From Sipunculus nudus (Eukaryota; Annelida; Sipuncula; Golfingiida; Sipunculidae), in assembly GCA_026874595.1 (NCBI GenBank), contig CM049312.1, forward strand, positions 64,390,929-64,454,928: a stretch of 64,000 nucleotides of DNA, written 5' to 3'. Below, piece by piece: positions 46,261 to 59,879 of this stretch. Both the position numbers and the translations under genes were made by a program. The notes beneath the pieces were generated by a model, which saw only the letters and a program-made list of their open reading frames with translations, searched no databases and was not told the origin of the DNA. Each line of letters begins with the position of its first letter. Position 1 is the stretch's first letter.

Positions 46261-47679
46261 GTGGGAGGAATCCTAAAAAAATTTATATTAGATAAGGAAA
46301 ATAGATTAACAAGGTATGCTGGCATCTGCATCTGATTATTCAGTCTTTTGAACCCTTCACTGAATATTTTGTCGATTATTTAAAACTGAATGGTAACAAC
46401 AAATGATTTCTACTACATTTATATATTTTGCTGCTTTGCTCTGTCAGTAAGGGCTCAGCTATTATACATTTTTTTATTGCAAACGTTTAGTAATCACTGT
46501 CGGGTGCAGTTTAATGACAAACGTTGCTTGTTTTATGCAAAACAGATTTTCGTGAGCGACTTCAATTTATATTTCAGTGCCAACAGAAATCATTAAATTT
46601 GCAAGGATAGACACGTTTTCAGAAAACAATGTAACGTTATAGTTTATAGCCGGAAATGGATGAAGGAAAGAGTAACGTTTTATAATGACCATTGAAATTG
46701 GATGTGATGGTACAGTTTAAAGATTTCTATGATTATTGATTTTCTCATAAATGAATATACAACCTTGTATAATAAAAGTTTTAATTGTATGTTGATAGCC
46801 GGGCTAGTTGCCTTCATGCCTTAATGTATCAATAAGGTTAAGGGTATATTTAAAGACACACCATTTCGTAATTCAAGACTTGTCTTGCTTAAGAATACAA
46901 CATTTAGTATTGAAATATCATGTAATTAGCTGTTTATGACACAGGCCATGTCAGGTTGAAGTCTTACAAACAGAGTTTGGGTCATTCTGTGAGCATTAGT
47001 CATCCTTTCGTCCCTCTCGCTTCAATTCAGTGTTAAGAAGAGATTTTAATGATGATTTACAATAGTCGGGACCAAATGAAGTTGTATATTATATCGAAAA
47101 TACATATATTTGTGAGCGGGTTTGTTAGAGGGAGAGTGTCCAGATTGAAATCAAGAAAAAGAACGAAACAGGCAGAATGGGCCTAGAACGTTTTATTTCA
47201 CAGAACAAGACTATTTTCCAAGCATAAATGATAATTGAGAATGGGTAAAAAAATTGCTTCTTAAAACAATCATTTTAACTTATTAATCTAATTTTGGAGG
47301 CATGAGTTATCTTCAGTTTCTTTTTTTATCCAATGACAACTTAACATTTCTGATTTTTTTTCTGAAAGACACATTATTTTCTTTAAAACTTTAATAAAAC
47401 ACTAGTATTTAGTGTGCGGAACGTGTTTTCTTAATATTAAACCATAGTGAGATGGGGAGGGGCTAGGGTCCCCCCCCCAAAAAAAAAACACACACATACA
47501 CACACACTGGATACGTCCCTGGTTTACACAATTCACCCAGATTCTTCCTGGTCTAATTTGTACCTAGTGGACCACATAGGCGGGAGGCCTCCCCACCCCC
47601 CCCCCCCCACCCCCAACCAAAAAAAAATGATGGAAATCAATCGACTTTTGTAGTCCAGGAAGAGAGCACATGACTCATA

Positions 47680-47815
47680 GACCGGGCGGTAGAGTGGTAT
47701 TGAGCGAAAATCATAATCAAGGAGCTCTGTTAGGGGTTGGGGTGGCCGTGAACTGAAATCACAATCAAGGGGCTCTGGGGATCAAATCCTGTCACCCACA
47801 ACTATTGAAATATCT
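47680..47815 (+). mobile_element. Possible SINE-like element with internal duplication
   Basis: GGGCGGTAGAGTGGTATTGAG resembles a tRNA A-box region and GGGATCAAATCCTGTC a B box. Between them a block of about 60 bases is repeated (AAAATCATAATCAAGGAG versus GAAATCACAATCAAGGGG). Confidence 0.35.
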
Positions 47816-48209
47816 GAAAATAATAATTCCTTATTAAGACTCTGTACTTTGTTAATTTACAACAGATATTCTGCAATCATATATTATCAATAATAATCAT
47901 AATTATGTTAATAGCCTTATATTAGCCTGAAGCCGCTATGCTCCTGTGGAATATAAGTACTGGAGGGATTACGGGGTGGACTGTTTAACTATCTAAGAGT
48001 GAGGGAGGATATTAGAATATTAGATCTACGCCATAACGGAATTAACAAAACTGAATGACATACATATATACAGGTATCTGAATTATTGCAATTATATGCT
48101 TATATCAGTTGAAGATGGAGGGTGTTGAATCTGAAGCTCATAAAATGAAGTAAAATGGGGCCTCTTTATATCTCAATACTCTCAGTTTTAAGATGAACAC
48201 GGCTACATT

Positions 48210-48256
48210 GTATATGTATATATATGTGTGTGTGTGTATGTGTGTGTGTGTGTGTG
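48210..48256. repeat. TA/TG microsatellite
   Basis: TATATG units pass into a TG tract of about 15 units with one TA interruption. Confidence 0.92.
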
Positions 48257-49563
48257 AATTTTAGGAATGTTTTCCTGTCTCCTAGCAAAAGGATCACCGA
48301 AAATAATCCAGTATTTGTAGAAACACAAATAAATTGTCTCAGTTTGAAGGTATTTCTAGATCAACTTCAAAAGTTCTGTCAGATATATTTATAAACTACA
48401 TTCTGATTAGACTCTAAAGCGATCGGTCTTTGTTCGTCCATCTTTTAACAGGGCACACTTCGTAAGCGATCTGCACAGAAACGTTGACCCTTACATCAAG
48501 GCAGGGCCTTGACAAATCCCTTTGCATATAGAGTACAAAGGCAATATGAGCTATATTTTGGGAGTAACGAGCGTTTATGTGTGTTTTAGCACTTAGAATA
48601 TCCGACGTGTGTAGGTCTTTTTGGCTCTTAAGTTCACACAGTTTAATCAAATTAATCTGATTAATCAAATATAACGCATCATTTGCATATGTAACATTAT
48701 TACTATATAAAGAAACAAGAATCGGCTCGGCCAGTGCTTCAGAGCCCTTATGGTATCAATTGCAAATTGTTAACATTTTCGGTTGTTGTTGTTGTATGAA
48801 ATTCATTTTATAGATAAAATAACTTAAATTGCATAGATCTAAATGTAATTTCTCGATCTAGATCAGTCCTTTCAGCTGTGGAAGACTGGTGGCGCCATTT
48901 ACATTTTCTTTATTTTTACGCATGCTTTCAAACTTAGATATTAGCATGTACGTGTCACAATCTTAGCCAATCAAACAAAACCTTAACATTAAATGCAGGT
49001 ATTGGCAGAAGGCGCATCATTTACACAGATGTGGCTATCACCATACAAGATTCGATGATCATCATTTTAATATAATCTTCTCGACTGACTCAGACACAAT
49101 TGCACAAAAATGCTAAAATGACAGAAACCTAGGTTGATATAATTTATTTGTGTCAGAGATAAGCTTAGCGTCATGACCAATAGGTCACTTGCTAAAACTG
49201 AAATCCTGCTCTTCAAAAACTGCTTTTTGTATGTTTGTCATTGTTATTCAGAGAGTCAAATTGTTTGGTAGGTGTATCTAGAATTCATCATGAAAACAAC
49301 TTATTTTCAATGTATGATCATTAATATTGTTAGTGAGTATGTTTGTGGATGTCATATTGTAAGCTTTTAAAATATTACACCCGAAAGACGGGAAGACATC
49401 TTAAAACATGTAGTTATCTCTACTCTGGTCCTAACAATAGCCTCTATTTTTTATATATGGGTTAAAAAATAAGTAACATATGGTCTTTCATGTGTCTCTG
49501 AAGGTTTTCTTTTTTGTTCCAATATATGAAATTTAAATCACACTGGAACTGTAATTGCGTCTC

Positions 49564-49564
<1 letters not shown>

Positions 49565-49619
<55 letters not shown>
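49565..49619. repeat. (TA)n microsatellite
   Basis: About 27 uninterrupted TA units. Confidence 0.97.
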
Positions 49620-49622
<3 letters not shown>

Positions 49623-50299
49623 GAAATCAGAAAAAAATACTTTATTTGCGTGTAAACTTATTATTTTCTTTAAACATGTCAAAATCTCCTGGGATCTTTT
49701 AATAATTCTGTGTTTAACTCTGCAGATAAAATAAAGCAACACAAATAATTTATATTGTTATGAATGTGTTTTGCAATGGATTATAACATCTTGATTAATG
49801 ATTATTGTATTCATATAAAACAAATTTTAACTCTTTTAAATTGGACTTATGTCATTGATATTTAGATGGTACACTTTGGTTTGTAACGCACTTACACATG
49901 CGACACGTGTAGTAATACACATGGATTGAAATTGTGCACTTGATATTGTTGTTGGTGAAAAATAAAATTGAAAATAAATGAATTTTTTATTGTTTTTAAA
50001 TGCGAAATATATGCTTGTATGTTTTTTTACAAGTCTTCTTCAGGTTTACTGGAACGCCTTAACACCACCTCAAAAAGACATTGTTGAAATTCATTGTAAG
50101 CACCTATACATCCTAGATACAACATTTCTTCTGGTAGCGTGCCTAAATATATAGCTGAAACACATACCCAATAAACATTATTAAGTTCTCACATCTTGCC
50201 ATGTAAACCGCTGTTGATATTTGGAATATGCTAACTAATTAGAAAACCACTTGAAGAGAGTACTGTGGTTGGCTCTCTGTCCTCGAAGGCTTCAAATTC

Positions 50300-50580
50300 G
50301 AGAGATTCGCGAAAGGGCAGTTATCGCGAAAAAAATTATACCTTCGTATATAAAGGACGCCTCATCTACATAAGTGAACTTCGATTTGTAATCTAGCCAC
50401 ATTGGCATTTTGTGAATGTTATCTAGGTGACCATACTAATAGACAAACAGTCGAATGGAAAATAATTGGTATTATAAATAATAACAAATGATGTCACCTG
50501 AATATCAAAGATTGATATTGTAAATAATATATTCCATAACTTATGCTTATATGAGACGAGAATATCTACTCGTCCTCGTG
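50300..50580. repeat. Repeat family A, copy 1
   Basis: Shares TAATCTAGCCACATTGGCA, TCTAGGTGACCA and GATATTGTAAATAATAT with the copies near 51430-51990 and 61290-61690, all in the same orientation. Confidence 0.6.
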
Positions 50581-50639
50581 GGAAATTGTCAATAATATTT
50601 ATTTCCATCCCATGCTGGCCGAATTCCATTGACCATTTC

Positions 50640-51212
50640 ATGGATTTTATACTCTTTGTCGAAGTCACTGCTAAAATAAAAAGTACAATAGACCGCTTAA
50701 ACCGTATTGAAACAAGAAACTGGCAAAATGTAAACCATTTACAGATTAGTGATGCTTCACGTTACACGATATATTGGGTTGTTTTACTCTGCTAGGTTGA
50801 AATATTTACAGACATATTTCTTATGTGGGAAAATGCATCTTTGTTCAGAGCAGAACAGAATTTCAAGTTTAAGGCCACCATTCTTATTCCATGTCTTCAG
50901 TGACATACGCGCTAGTTTTCAGACTATAGTCTCAATCTGTATCGTTATAGTTAGAGATGTATGATACTTACATGGCAAATAATTATTCGGTCATTTTTAT
51001 TTTATACATCGATAATACAGATCACCTTGATGAGGCCGCCGGCCGCAGGTAAAACAAGTGGGATGTATATTAAAGGTTTGATGTGTTAGTGTAACATAAA
51101 CACACACTTTCACCCTAACACACACAGGTAAATCATATACCTATAACCTGTCCAGTTAAGTTGTCACCGGTCCGTCTCTTGTTATAAGGACTGTATGGAA
51201 GTATAGCCTGGT

Positions 51213-51215
<3 letters not shown>
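50640..51215 (+). repeat. Repeat family B, + copy
   Basis: Matches the reverse complement of 57540-58160: AAGAAACTGGCAAAATG, CCATTTACAGATTAGT, TTACACGATATAT, ATACATCGATAATACAG and GTAAAACAAGTG occur in the same order. It ends at the TA tract at 51215. Confidence 0.75.

Positions 51216-51265
<50 letters not shown>
51215..51265. repeat. (TA)n microsatellite
   Basis: About 25 TA units abutting repeat family B. Confidence 0.97.
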
Positions 51266-51269
<4 letters not shown>

Positions 51270-51429
51270 TTTATTTGATATGAATTTACCATTAGTAATT
51301 CAATATGTTTGCAGAATATTACCTAAAAACCGAGGATCAGTAAAATTGTCTGACATCATCAGAATGCCATTTGGAGGTTAAATTATAAATATTATTAAGT
51401 TTGGAAACATCTCCATGTACACCGGTGGT

Positions 51430-51990
51430 TACCTTAGGAAAATGATGATTAACCAGTGACCATATGGTCGTTGAAAGACAATTATTGCAAAAATAGTATT
51501 CTTGTGAATAATATCACATATGAACTATCATTTGTTATCAAAGTAACCAAACAGGTAGAAAAAAAATTCGAAAGGCATATCATTGTCATTATAAATGTTA
51601 ACACGTGATGTAACTTGTAAACTGATAACAGATATTGTAAAAAATATTAGACCTTTCATAATACTTGCCTACAGACGATAAGAATATTTACTCGATATGT
51701 CTTAATGAAATCGTCAAGATTTATCGCGTAAATTAAAACCAATAATGATGGAAATAATATGCGTAGGTTACTGCATGGTAAGACCACAGACATTGGACCC
51801 TCGCAGAACAACAACAAATGAAAAACACGAAAACTACCACGCGGATTAGCCATGACAACTCGACTCGGTAGGCAATGAAGATTTGGTTGGTAAGCCTACT
51901 TGAGACATCATACAAATGATATCTAGGAATGCATCGCAGTGGTCTTCCATCATGTTGCAATCATATTGTGGTAAACAGCCCAAAATCTTA
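51430..51990. repeat. Repeat family A, copy 2
   Basis: Shares CAATTATTGCAAAAATAGTA, GTGAATAATATCACA, TAACACGTGATGT and GTAGGTTACTGCATG with 61290-61690 over about 400 bases in direct orientation. Confidence 0.75.
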
Positions 51991-52592
51991 ACAGCATGTT
52001 ACCAATAAGGAATAAACACAAGAGAATACATATGAACTCACAACACAAACGGAAACCCCGTCTCTACGGTAAAGAGTCGTTTCCTGTATCACGTACAAGT
52101 TTGGTGCATCTAGAAAAAGTGCGAGCAATGCCTGTGTTCATGCGGTCAGAAATTCAACAATCAATATGCTGAGTTTAAAAAGAAACTTTCCTCGCTCATA
52201 TTTGGTGTTTTTTTAATATACTAAAAATGCTAACAATTAGTCTGTTTTTGCCCATTTTTGTCATTTCACCTGAAGCCATGAGGCGTTGTCAAAAATGACA
52301 AATATATTCGCATACTCATGTAGCCTGAAAAATTCAATCCTCATATCTAGATGTAAAGGCACTCGGGCAGCCAGTTATCTGGTCGTCGTGTAAGAAGGCC
52401 GATATGGTGCTACGTGCGAATATACCACAGTATTTCTTGGTCAAAAACAGGTTTAAGCCTCCCGAGGACATACTTGTGTATGAAGTGTGTCTTAAAGGAC
52501 AACTTTCTTATTATGTTTATAGAGTATTGTTTTACCTTAAAAATGTATGTTCATAAATCAATGGACGACGAATGTGACAACAGTGCATTAAC

Positions 52593-52774
52593 CTGGTAAA
52601 TTTTTTTTCCAAGTTTGCTACACTACACTCCACTTGAGCCATACCGGTCCTTAATATCCCCCGTAAGCTTCGTACATCCTGATTTATTTCCCCCGTATTC
52701 TGCTCCATATGAAATAGTTCTTCATGAAATTCATGAAACATTAAGGGCTTTGCGACTTCCAAGTATTTTGACCT
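52593..52774 (-). CDS. Possible single exon of an unknown gene
   Basis: The minus strand has an acceptor CCTGCTTACATAG|AGGTC and a donor TTTACCAG|GTTAAT enclosing 182 bases with one open frame (60 codons plus 2 nt). The reading (KYLEVAKPLMFHEFHEELF, HMEQNTGEINQDVRSLRG, MAQVECSVANLEKK) looks like a helical or coiled-coil segment. I do not recognise a family, and no partner exon is visible in the window. It could be a pseudo-exon or part of a repeat. Confidence 0.25.
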
Positions 52775-52974
52775 CTATGTAAGCAGGGAGCCTGAAAAAA
52801 TCTTAGCAATTTGAATCAACTTGCTTATTAACTTGTCCAGCATTTAATGTAATATTTACTTAAATTTGAACCATATAGGTGTAACTCTGAGTAATATATA
52901 TACTCGATGATTTTCAATTAATAAAACACATGCAAAAAGTCGTGAGATATAGCTATTTTCCACAAATAATAGTG

Positions 52975-55610
52975 CTCCACTAATTTCCACTGCTGCATGC
53001 TCATCCTTAGATTATTAGAAATATTTTGAAATAATTTGAATACTCCTTTGATTTTTTAACTGATTTTAAAATCATCCAAAAATTCTTTTTACATAATTAT
53101 GAGAGAATCTTAAGAGAACAAAAACTGTTACGTTCATCCCGCCACTTGTGGTCAACGTTTACTGCACCCACTGCTTTAGATGACGCCAACTTGGTTCCAG
53201 CCATGCCGATCAATACCAGTGTAGGAAATGTTTATTACACGCGCTCCACTTTGCACTACAATCTTAAAGTAAGAGTATGGGGGGGGGGGGGTGTTATATA
53301 ATTGTTTAACATTTTCCCGAGTGATAACAAAGTGGATTTGATCCTATATCCTACGTTATCTGAATATCCACTCAAAACAATTATTAATTTATATTTATTT
53401 GTATATATATATATATAATATATATATATGTTTATACTAATATAAAATAATAATTATATTTTCTTTCAATTCCGCATAGTTCATGTGCTCTATTAAATGA
53501 CATTTCTGACATTTAAATATCGAATTTTAACATTTTAAATAAATTAGGGAGGAGGTTGTCCCGAACATTGACGGGATAATTTGAACTCAATTACGAATAA
53601 AAAAAGGCGTTATGTTATTTATGTGGGTAACAAGGAATTGGGGTAAAACAATTTATTTACACCGATGAATAACACCTTGACTTTATAGTCCAAAAGTCGG
53701 TATAGGCCATGGATGAATATCAAGCATACAAGTACAGATGAGCCTGTCTGAAAGACCACCTGTCTATTAAGACAACCCATCAGTGAACAAATGCATCCAC
53801 ATTGGTTATCACCGGTCTAATTAGAATACCTGTAAAGGAAGATCACGTTTAGCCAGTCCAACTGGTACTCTTATGACAGAGGTTTCAACGTTATTACCAA
53901 CTGCACAATACATGAATATATCCTGAGGAGGATTTGTCTTATATGAATCAACGTATATATCCCTAAGTACAACATATTGTTAATTGCATTACATTTTCGT
54001 TGGAGCTCCTTGTATAAGAGTTTTCTGTGAATCATGACGTTTGTTTTGTTATCTTTTACTTTTTCCCTGTCAGCTGATCGGATAGGACAGTACATTTGAA
54101 AAAAAAAATTAAAAAAGCAAGTAAACAGAGGCAGATACCATCTCTATCTATGCATAAAATATGCATCCTTCCTTGCATTGTATATTAGAGCTCACCTGGC
54201 AGCGTCCTGACGGCGTTCAGTTGGTGTTGTTTACAATGCCACAGGCTGTAAAGCTGACTCCGCTGAAGGGACTTTGGTCATTCAATTAATCACTTATTCG
54301 TAATAATATATATGTCTATTTCTCATTGAAAACTTCACCATTTTCATCGTGGAATATACCAGCTTAAGTATGTTCGAAAACATATGTTACAATTACTGCA
54401 TTATCTTCAAAATTCCCTTCTCATCATATACATTTGCACTCACAGAGTGCAGACCTCCGCCAAGGCAGCTCATTACCCTATATTGCATAGCAAGAAATGC
54501 AGCCGCGTTTGGGTTAAACATTTCTGAATCCATACGGGAATCCGGATAACCCACAACATTTAATTAACTGTTCCTAATAACATTTGCGGAGTCGGCCTAA
54601 ATATTTCATCAAAATCCGTTGATAACCATTTGAGTTATGTTGCTAAGGCAAACAAACAAACAGACATTGCTTGATGCACAAAGACGTACCTGCTTTATAT
54701 TAATGTATCATTGTGTATGGCAAAATGCATCATATTTCATCTGAAAAAAACGGGCTTGATCTTAAACTCACATGACCTTATGGTATTTGTTGTAGGGTTA
54801 GGCATCTGACAATTTAAAGTAAGGTTATATGACCAGGTTCATTACAAATGACCTGGATACTTTTAACCTTACAGATCAGATCAAAATATTTAGATATTAA
54901 AATCAAATAAAATATATAATAACATAGGAAAACATATGACCAAAACATGACGTTTTCTAGCAAATAATTGTATAACACAGGTCAATTAAGCAAAAGCATA
55001 ACTGTGCTCGTATATGTTGCATGCTCTCCAGCGACTTAAATGCATGTTCCACTTCAGGCAATTGACCATTTACAATTCTATGATATATTTTCTCCTTAAA
55101 TCTCATAAAAGATACTAAATTTATCCTCTGGGGGATAATTATGCTATGTTAACATAGATCCCGGAATCTTTTGCCAATGTTTTATACTATCAACTGGTAC
55201 TCTAGGCCCCAAGCCTGGTGCATATTGTTCTGGTCATAAGGATTAATACCTTTGCAGGTTCCCCCTCCTTCAGAGTTACGGGGAATTGTTTTAGGGTAAA
55301 CGATTTTACATTATCCCCCAGAGTTAATCTGAAGTGGATACATTCTTTACGCTGCACATTCTGAATACCCCTACAAAACACTTGTTTTTGTCAATTTTGT
55401 TAGTACAATAACAACAACAACAAAAAATTATGATAACTTATATAATTATTATTATAATTTCCTTCCATCCTGCATGGTTCAAGTGATCTTTTCTATCAAT
55501 ACCGGTAAAGCATATTTAGATAACCCCCGCTTCATATTATCCCTAAAATCTAACTGTCATTATCGAAGTTATGGGGGTCGGATAATCAGTCCCATATTAT
55601 CTTCTCAAAA
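52975..55610. repeat. Repeat family C, copy 1
   Basis: Closely matches 61690-64000 over more than 2 kb. Landmarks include GCATAAAATATGCATC, CACAGGCTGT, GACCTCCGCCAAGGCAGCTC, CCATACGGG, ATATGACCAAAACATG, CAGGTTCCCCCTCCTTCAG and TTAATCTGAAGTGGAT. Short open frames inside it (for example 54349-54549) recur in copy 3 and have no recognised domain. It carries no identified transposase or RT. Nature unknown. Confidence 0.8.
53279..53291. repeat. Poly(G) run
   Basis: Thirteen G in a row. Confidence 0.9.
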
Positions 55611-57065
55611 CAGTTATTAGTTCACATTTATATGATATAAAACAGCCGCATTAATAACAACAAATTATAATTAAGTATTAATAATAATAATAATAATAAT
55701 AATTATAATAATAATTATTATTATGCCCTTCAATTCTGCAGGGTTTACCTGCTTTATGTAATCACTTTTCTGACATGTAAGCATCAGATTTTAACATTTT
55801 AGCTAAATCAGCGAGGGGAGTGTACTAAATAGTGCAGGAATAACTGAGATATAGGTCAAACGGCGGTAATATTATTTCTGTGGGTCACATGGGATTGGGG
55901 CCAGTACTTTACACCGACGGTTTCAACCTGTTCATAACACTTTGTGTTAAAAATTAAAAATATATATATATATATATATATTATGAAAGAGTACCGACAT
56001 GCAAGAACAGTTAAACCTGTCTCAATAACTACCTGACTCATAAGACCACCCGTCCATAAGACAAACCTTCAGAGAACCAATACATTCACAGTGGTTATAA
56101 CAGACCTGCCTAATAAGACGAATTGTGAATGAAGACAACTTTTGACCAGTCATACAGCTGGTCCTACAACAATGGTTTCACCGGAAGTACCAACAGCAGA
56201 TTACATAGATACATCCTGAGAGGGATTTTCTTTCTGTGAAGCAAGATATAATCCCTAGGTACAACATCTATATTTTATTGCCTTGAATTTCCATGAACGC
56301 TCGCTGTATTAGATGTTCCTGTGTAAAATGAAATTCCTTTTGTGACGGTTAATTTTTTTCCCCTCTCCGTTGATCGGGGTGACAGAAGACACATATATGA
56401 GAGCTTAATCAATTTACAATTGCAAAAATTATCTGAAAGTAAGTAAACCTAGGGAGACATCAGCTTGTTTCTATAGCTTTGTATTAAATATGCATTCGTC
56501 CTTGCATTCTTTATTGGAGCTCACCTGGCAGCGTTCTGACAGTGTTCATTTGATATTATTTACTGTGCCACAAGCTGTGAGGCTGACTAAGCTGAATGGA
56601 ACTTCGGTCCTTCAGTCATTCACTGATTATTAATAATATAATATTTTATTTAGGATAAAGAACAACTACGATTTTCTGGAACATACAAGTACAATTATGT
56701 TCAAAAGCAGGTGTTAATGTAACTGCACTAATTTATGTACGATGTTCCCTTTTCCAACAACAGCCTTGATTTATGAGCCGCTGGTAGTAATAATAATATC
56801 TGTCCTTTTTACTCGCTGGCTCCGTACGTGGAAGCATTATAATGGTATAGCACTGTAAATAGTTAAATGTGTCACATTTTCATAACAAAACGGCATTAGC
56901 TAAAATACTTACCTACTTAACAGTCAAGATTTAGAAGGGCTAGGCATGGACAAATTCCTGTGAGTGAATATGGGCAGATTCGTCACCAATGTCTCGCATA
57001 CGTTTAACCTTCCAGATCAGAGCTCAGTATGTTAGATGTAATTTTATAACAAATAAAATATATAA
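55600..57065. repeat. Repeat family C, copy 2 (partial)
   Basis: Directly follows copy 1. It repeats its first half: a CAATTCTGCA-type block, the ATACATCCTGAG block, TAAATATGCATTCGTCCTTGC and GCTCACCTGGCAGCGT. It then diverges where copies 1 and 3 carry the second half. An AAT-rich microsatellite (55678-55733) and a short TA tract (55958-55981) are inside. Confidence 0.65.
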
Positions 57066-57114
57066 TTAAATAATAACAAAAAGATTAATGATTATATTAA
57101 TGTTAATAAAAATA

Positions 57115-57445
57115 ATAATAAGAAGAAGAAGAAGAGAGGTCCCTCGTACTCTCACCTAGAGGGCTTTTTGATTAGATTATGCAAACATATAGAATTATCA
57201 ATAATAAAAAAAACATACCAAATAAGTCGTATACATAAATATACAACGATGCTTCTTCCATATAATTCATATAAAGCAACAGACAGATTGGTGACAATTT
57301 AACTGGATGAACACAATGTATATGATTTAACTGTGTGTATGGATGAAAGTGTGCGTGTTGATTTTATACATACACATGCAGCTTCTAATATATCACACTT
57401 GTTTTACCTGCGGGAGGCCTTATCTGGCTGATCTGTATGAAAGAT
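57115..57445 (-). repeat. Repeat family B, partial minus copy
   Basis: Shares GTCCCTCGTACT, CATATAGAATT, ACTTCCATATA-like text, TTGATTTTATACATACAC and CACTTGTTTTACCTGCGG with the longer minus copies at 57530 and 59880. It starts next to an AAG tract. Confidence 0.65.
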
Positions 57446-57529
57446 TAACTCCATGCATCTAACTCATTTGGCCTAATTTAACCTCGAAGTGGCTTTGTGA
57501 TGATGTAAGACAAATGTAATGTTCAATAA

Positions 57530-58430
57530 AGTGTCCCTCGTACTTTCACCCTGAGGGATTTTATGTAATATACTGCAAATATATAGAATTGCTATATATT
57601 TCATGCCAAATATAAGTATACATATTTATACACAGAGGCTCTACTTCCATATAATCCATATAACAACAGACGGACCGGTGTCAACGTAGCCCCAAAAGTA
57701 ACAGGTATATGATTTAACTGTTTGTGGATGAAAGTGTGTGTGTTGATTTTATACATACACGTGGGAACATCACACTTGTTTTACCTGTGGCCGGCGGCCT
57801 CATCTGGCTGGCCTGTATTATCGATGTATAAAATACACAGTACGTATATGTACATAATACATATACGGATATAGTCTGAAAACGTTCGTGTATGCCACTG
57901 AAGACAAGGAATAAGAATTGTGGCCCTTAAATTGAAATTCTGTCCTTCTCCCAACAAAGATCCATTTTCTCACATAAGAAATATCTCGTTTAATATTTCG
58001 ACCTAGCCGATTAACCCCATATATCGTGTAACCTGAAGCATGACTAATCTGTAAATGGTTCGCATTTTGCCAGTTTCTCGTTTCTGTAACAGTTTAAATG
58101 GTCGATATAGTTTGGGCAAACAAACTTTTTATGTTAGCTGTGACGTTGTCAAAGAGAATAAGATCTATGAACTGGTCAGTGGAATTCGGGTATGGGGATA
58201 TTACAAGAAAAGTCTCTTCATTTTATGTGAGGAATTAGCATGTACTCTGAAAAGGGGACTGCATCGGATGAAATTTGGACAGGATGAAAGCTTTGACATA
58301 TACGTAACAGGACTGCCAATTATTTTTCTAAATGTAAATATTTTAAGCAAATATATAAGGGAATTAAGGAAAGACGTAATCTTAAAACAAGGGACATTAG
58401 ATTTTTATCAAATAAATCCATAAAAGGAGA
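57530..58430 (-). repeat. Repeat family B, long minus copy
   Basis: Inverted relative to 50640-51215 and longer. It carries a 122-codon + strand open frame (58055-58423) whose middle part (KENKIYELVSGIRVWG) corresponds, with changes, to the region at 50600-50670 of the + copy. No domain is recognised. Confidence 0.7.
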
Positions 58431-59879
58431 CAAATTAAAAAAAAACTATTTTCCCCATGGAAACTATTACATGAACCTCTTTATATATGTCTTCAAACTC
58501 GAGTATTGTACATCAGTGTAGGTGGGCATGAAGATTATGTTGTATTCATGACAACTGTAATAGTGTAATTCTCGGTAAGTGCAATTTGTTATATGAATTA
58601 TATGTAATTAAGTATATGTAATTAAATAATATGAACAGTAGCATCATTGTATAAACATATATACAAGTTTTTTGGAATTTTTCTCTTTTTGTTAATTCTT
58701 TATCTTTGCATAATATTATTTAAAAGCCCTTTGAGTAAAAGTACGAGAGACCCTTTTTCTTCTTACTATAATTATTATTAATCTGTTATTATTATTTCAT
58801 CATATACTGTATTTGATATTTATTCATATCTAAAATACTGTGTTCTAATCTGGAAGGTAAAACGTATCCAAGACATTAATGCTGAATCTGACAATATTGT
58901 CTCACAGGATTTGATCCATGCCTTACCCTTCAACAACCAAACTTAAGGTCTTGACTGTTTAATATGTAATTATTATACTAATGCCGTTTTTATGAGGAAG
59001 TGACACATGTAGCCATACACAGTGATACACAATTATGCCTCTACGTAGGGAGCCACTGAGAATAAAATGATAGATATTGTTATTACTACCAGCGGCTCAA
59101 AAATCACAACTGTTGTTGGAAACGGGAACATTGAACATAAATTAGTGCAGTTACATTAACACCTGCTTTTGAACATAATTGTACTTGTATGTTCCAGAAA
59201 ATGGCGGTAGCTCTTATTGCCAAAAAAAACCGATATAATACAAAGAATCAGTGAATGATTGAATTACCGACTTTTTTCGGCAGAGTCAGCTTCACAGCTT
59301 GTGACACACTAAACAAATAGCAACTGAACATTGTCAGGTCATTTCTAGGTGAGCACTTTTGTAGTATTCAAGGACAAAATGTATATTTTATGAACAGGTT
59401 AAGCAACAAGCATAATGTCTGCCTTCGTTTTGCGGATCCCCGTATGTATTGTCAACGTTTACTGCACAAACCTGGGTAGAGCCATGCCGATCAATACCAG
59501 TCTAGCACAATTATTTTACGGCCGCTTCATATTTGCACTTAAATATAACAGTACGTGTGGGAGAGTGGGGGAAGGGGGTAATATAATCGCTCCATGCCAA
59601 TCTCAGTAAAAACATAAACTTTATTTCAGCCGGTACCCTACCGATATTACTCGATATTGTTATTATTTTAATATCAAATAAGATAAAAAATAAAATAATA
59701 ATAATAAGAAGAAGAAGAAGCATAGGAGTCTTGCCCTGTAATAAAACATGTTACAATCACACACCACCCAGAGAGCAAAAAACAACACCAGGGCCTGATT
59801 TCATAAAGATTTACTCCAGGCATTTAACTTATTTAGCCTAATTGAAACCCCCATATGGCATTGTGATGATGTTAAACAA
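58431..59879. other. Region between repeat B copies
   Basis: AT-rich. Contains a piece of family C (near 59450-59520, with GTCAACGTTTACTGCAC and GCCATGCCGATCAATACCAG, as at 53150-53220) and an AAT/AAG tract near 59690-59725. Part of it (about 59080-59300) looks like an inverted copy of 56570-56830. No gene recognised. Confidence 0.45.

Larger units (their letters stand above)
44541..50290. other. Intergenic region, no gene recognised
   Basis: Contains two SINE-like pieces (about 46125-46260 and 47680-47815), a C-rich/A-rich block at 47465-47625, a TG/TA microsatellite (48210-48256), a TCCGTC-type fragment (48415-48560) and a TA tract (49565-49619). Open frames here are short, lack domains and often cross simple repeats. 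Confidence 0.55.

Noticed and set aside
47447-47653. Proline- and histidine-rich open frame near 47.5 kb
   Set aside because: Translation of C-runs and CA repeats; not a gene.
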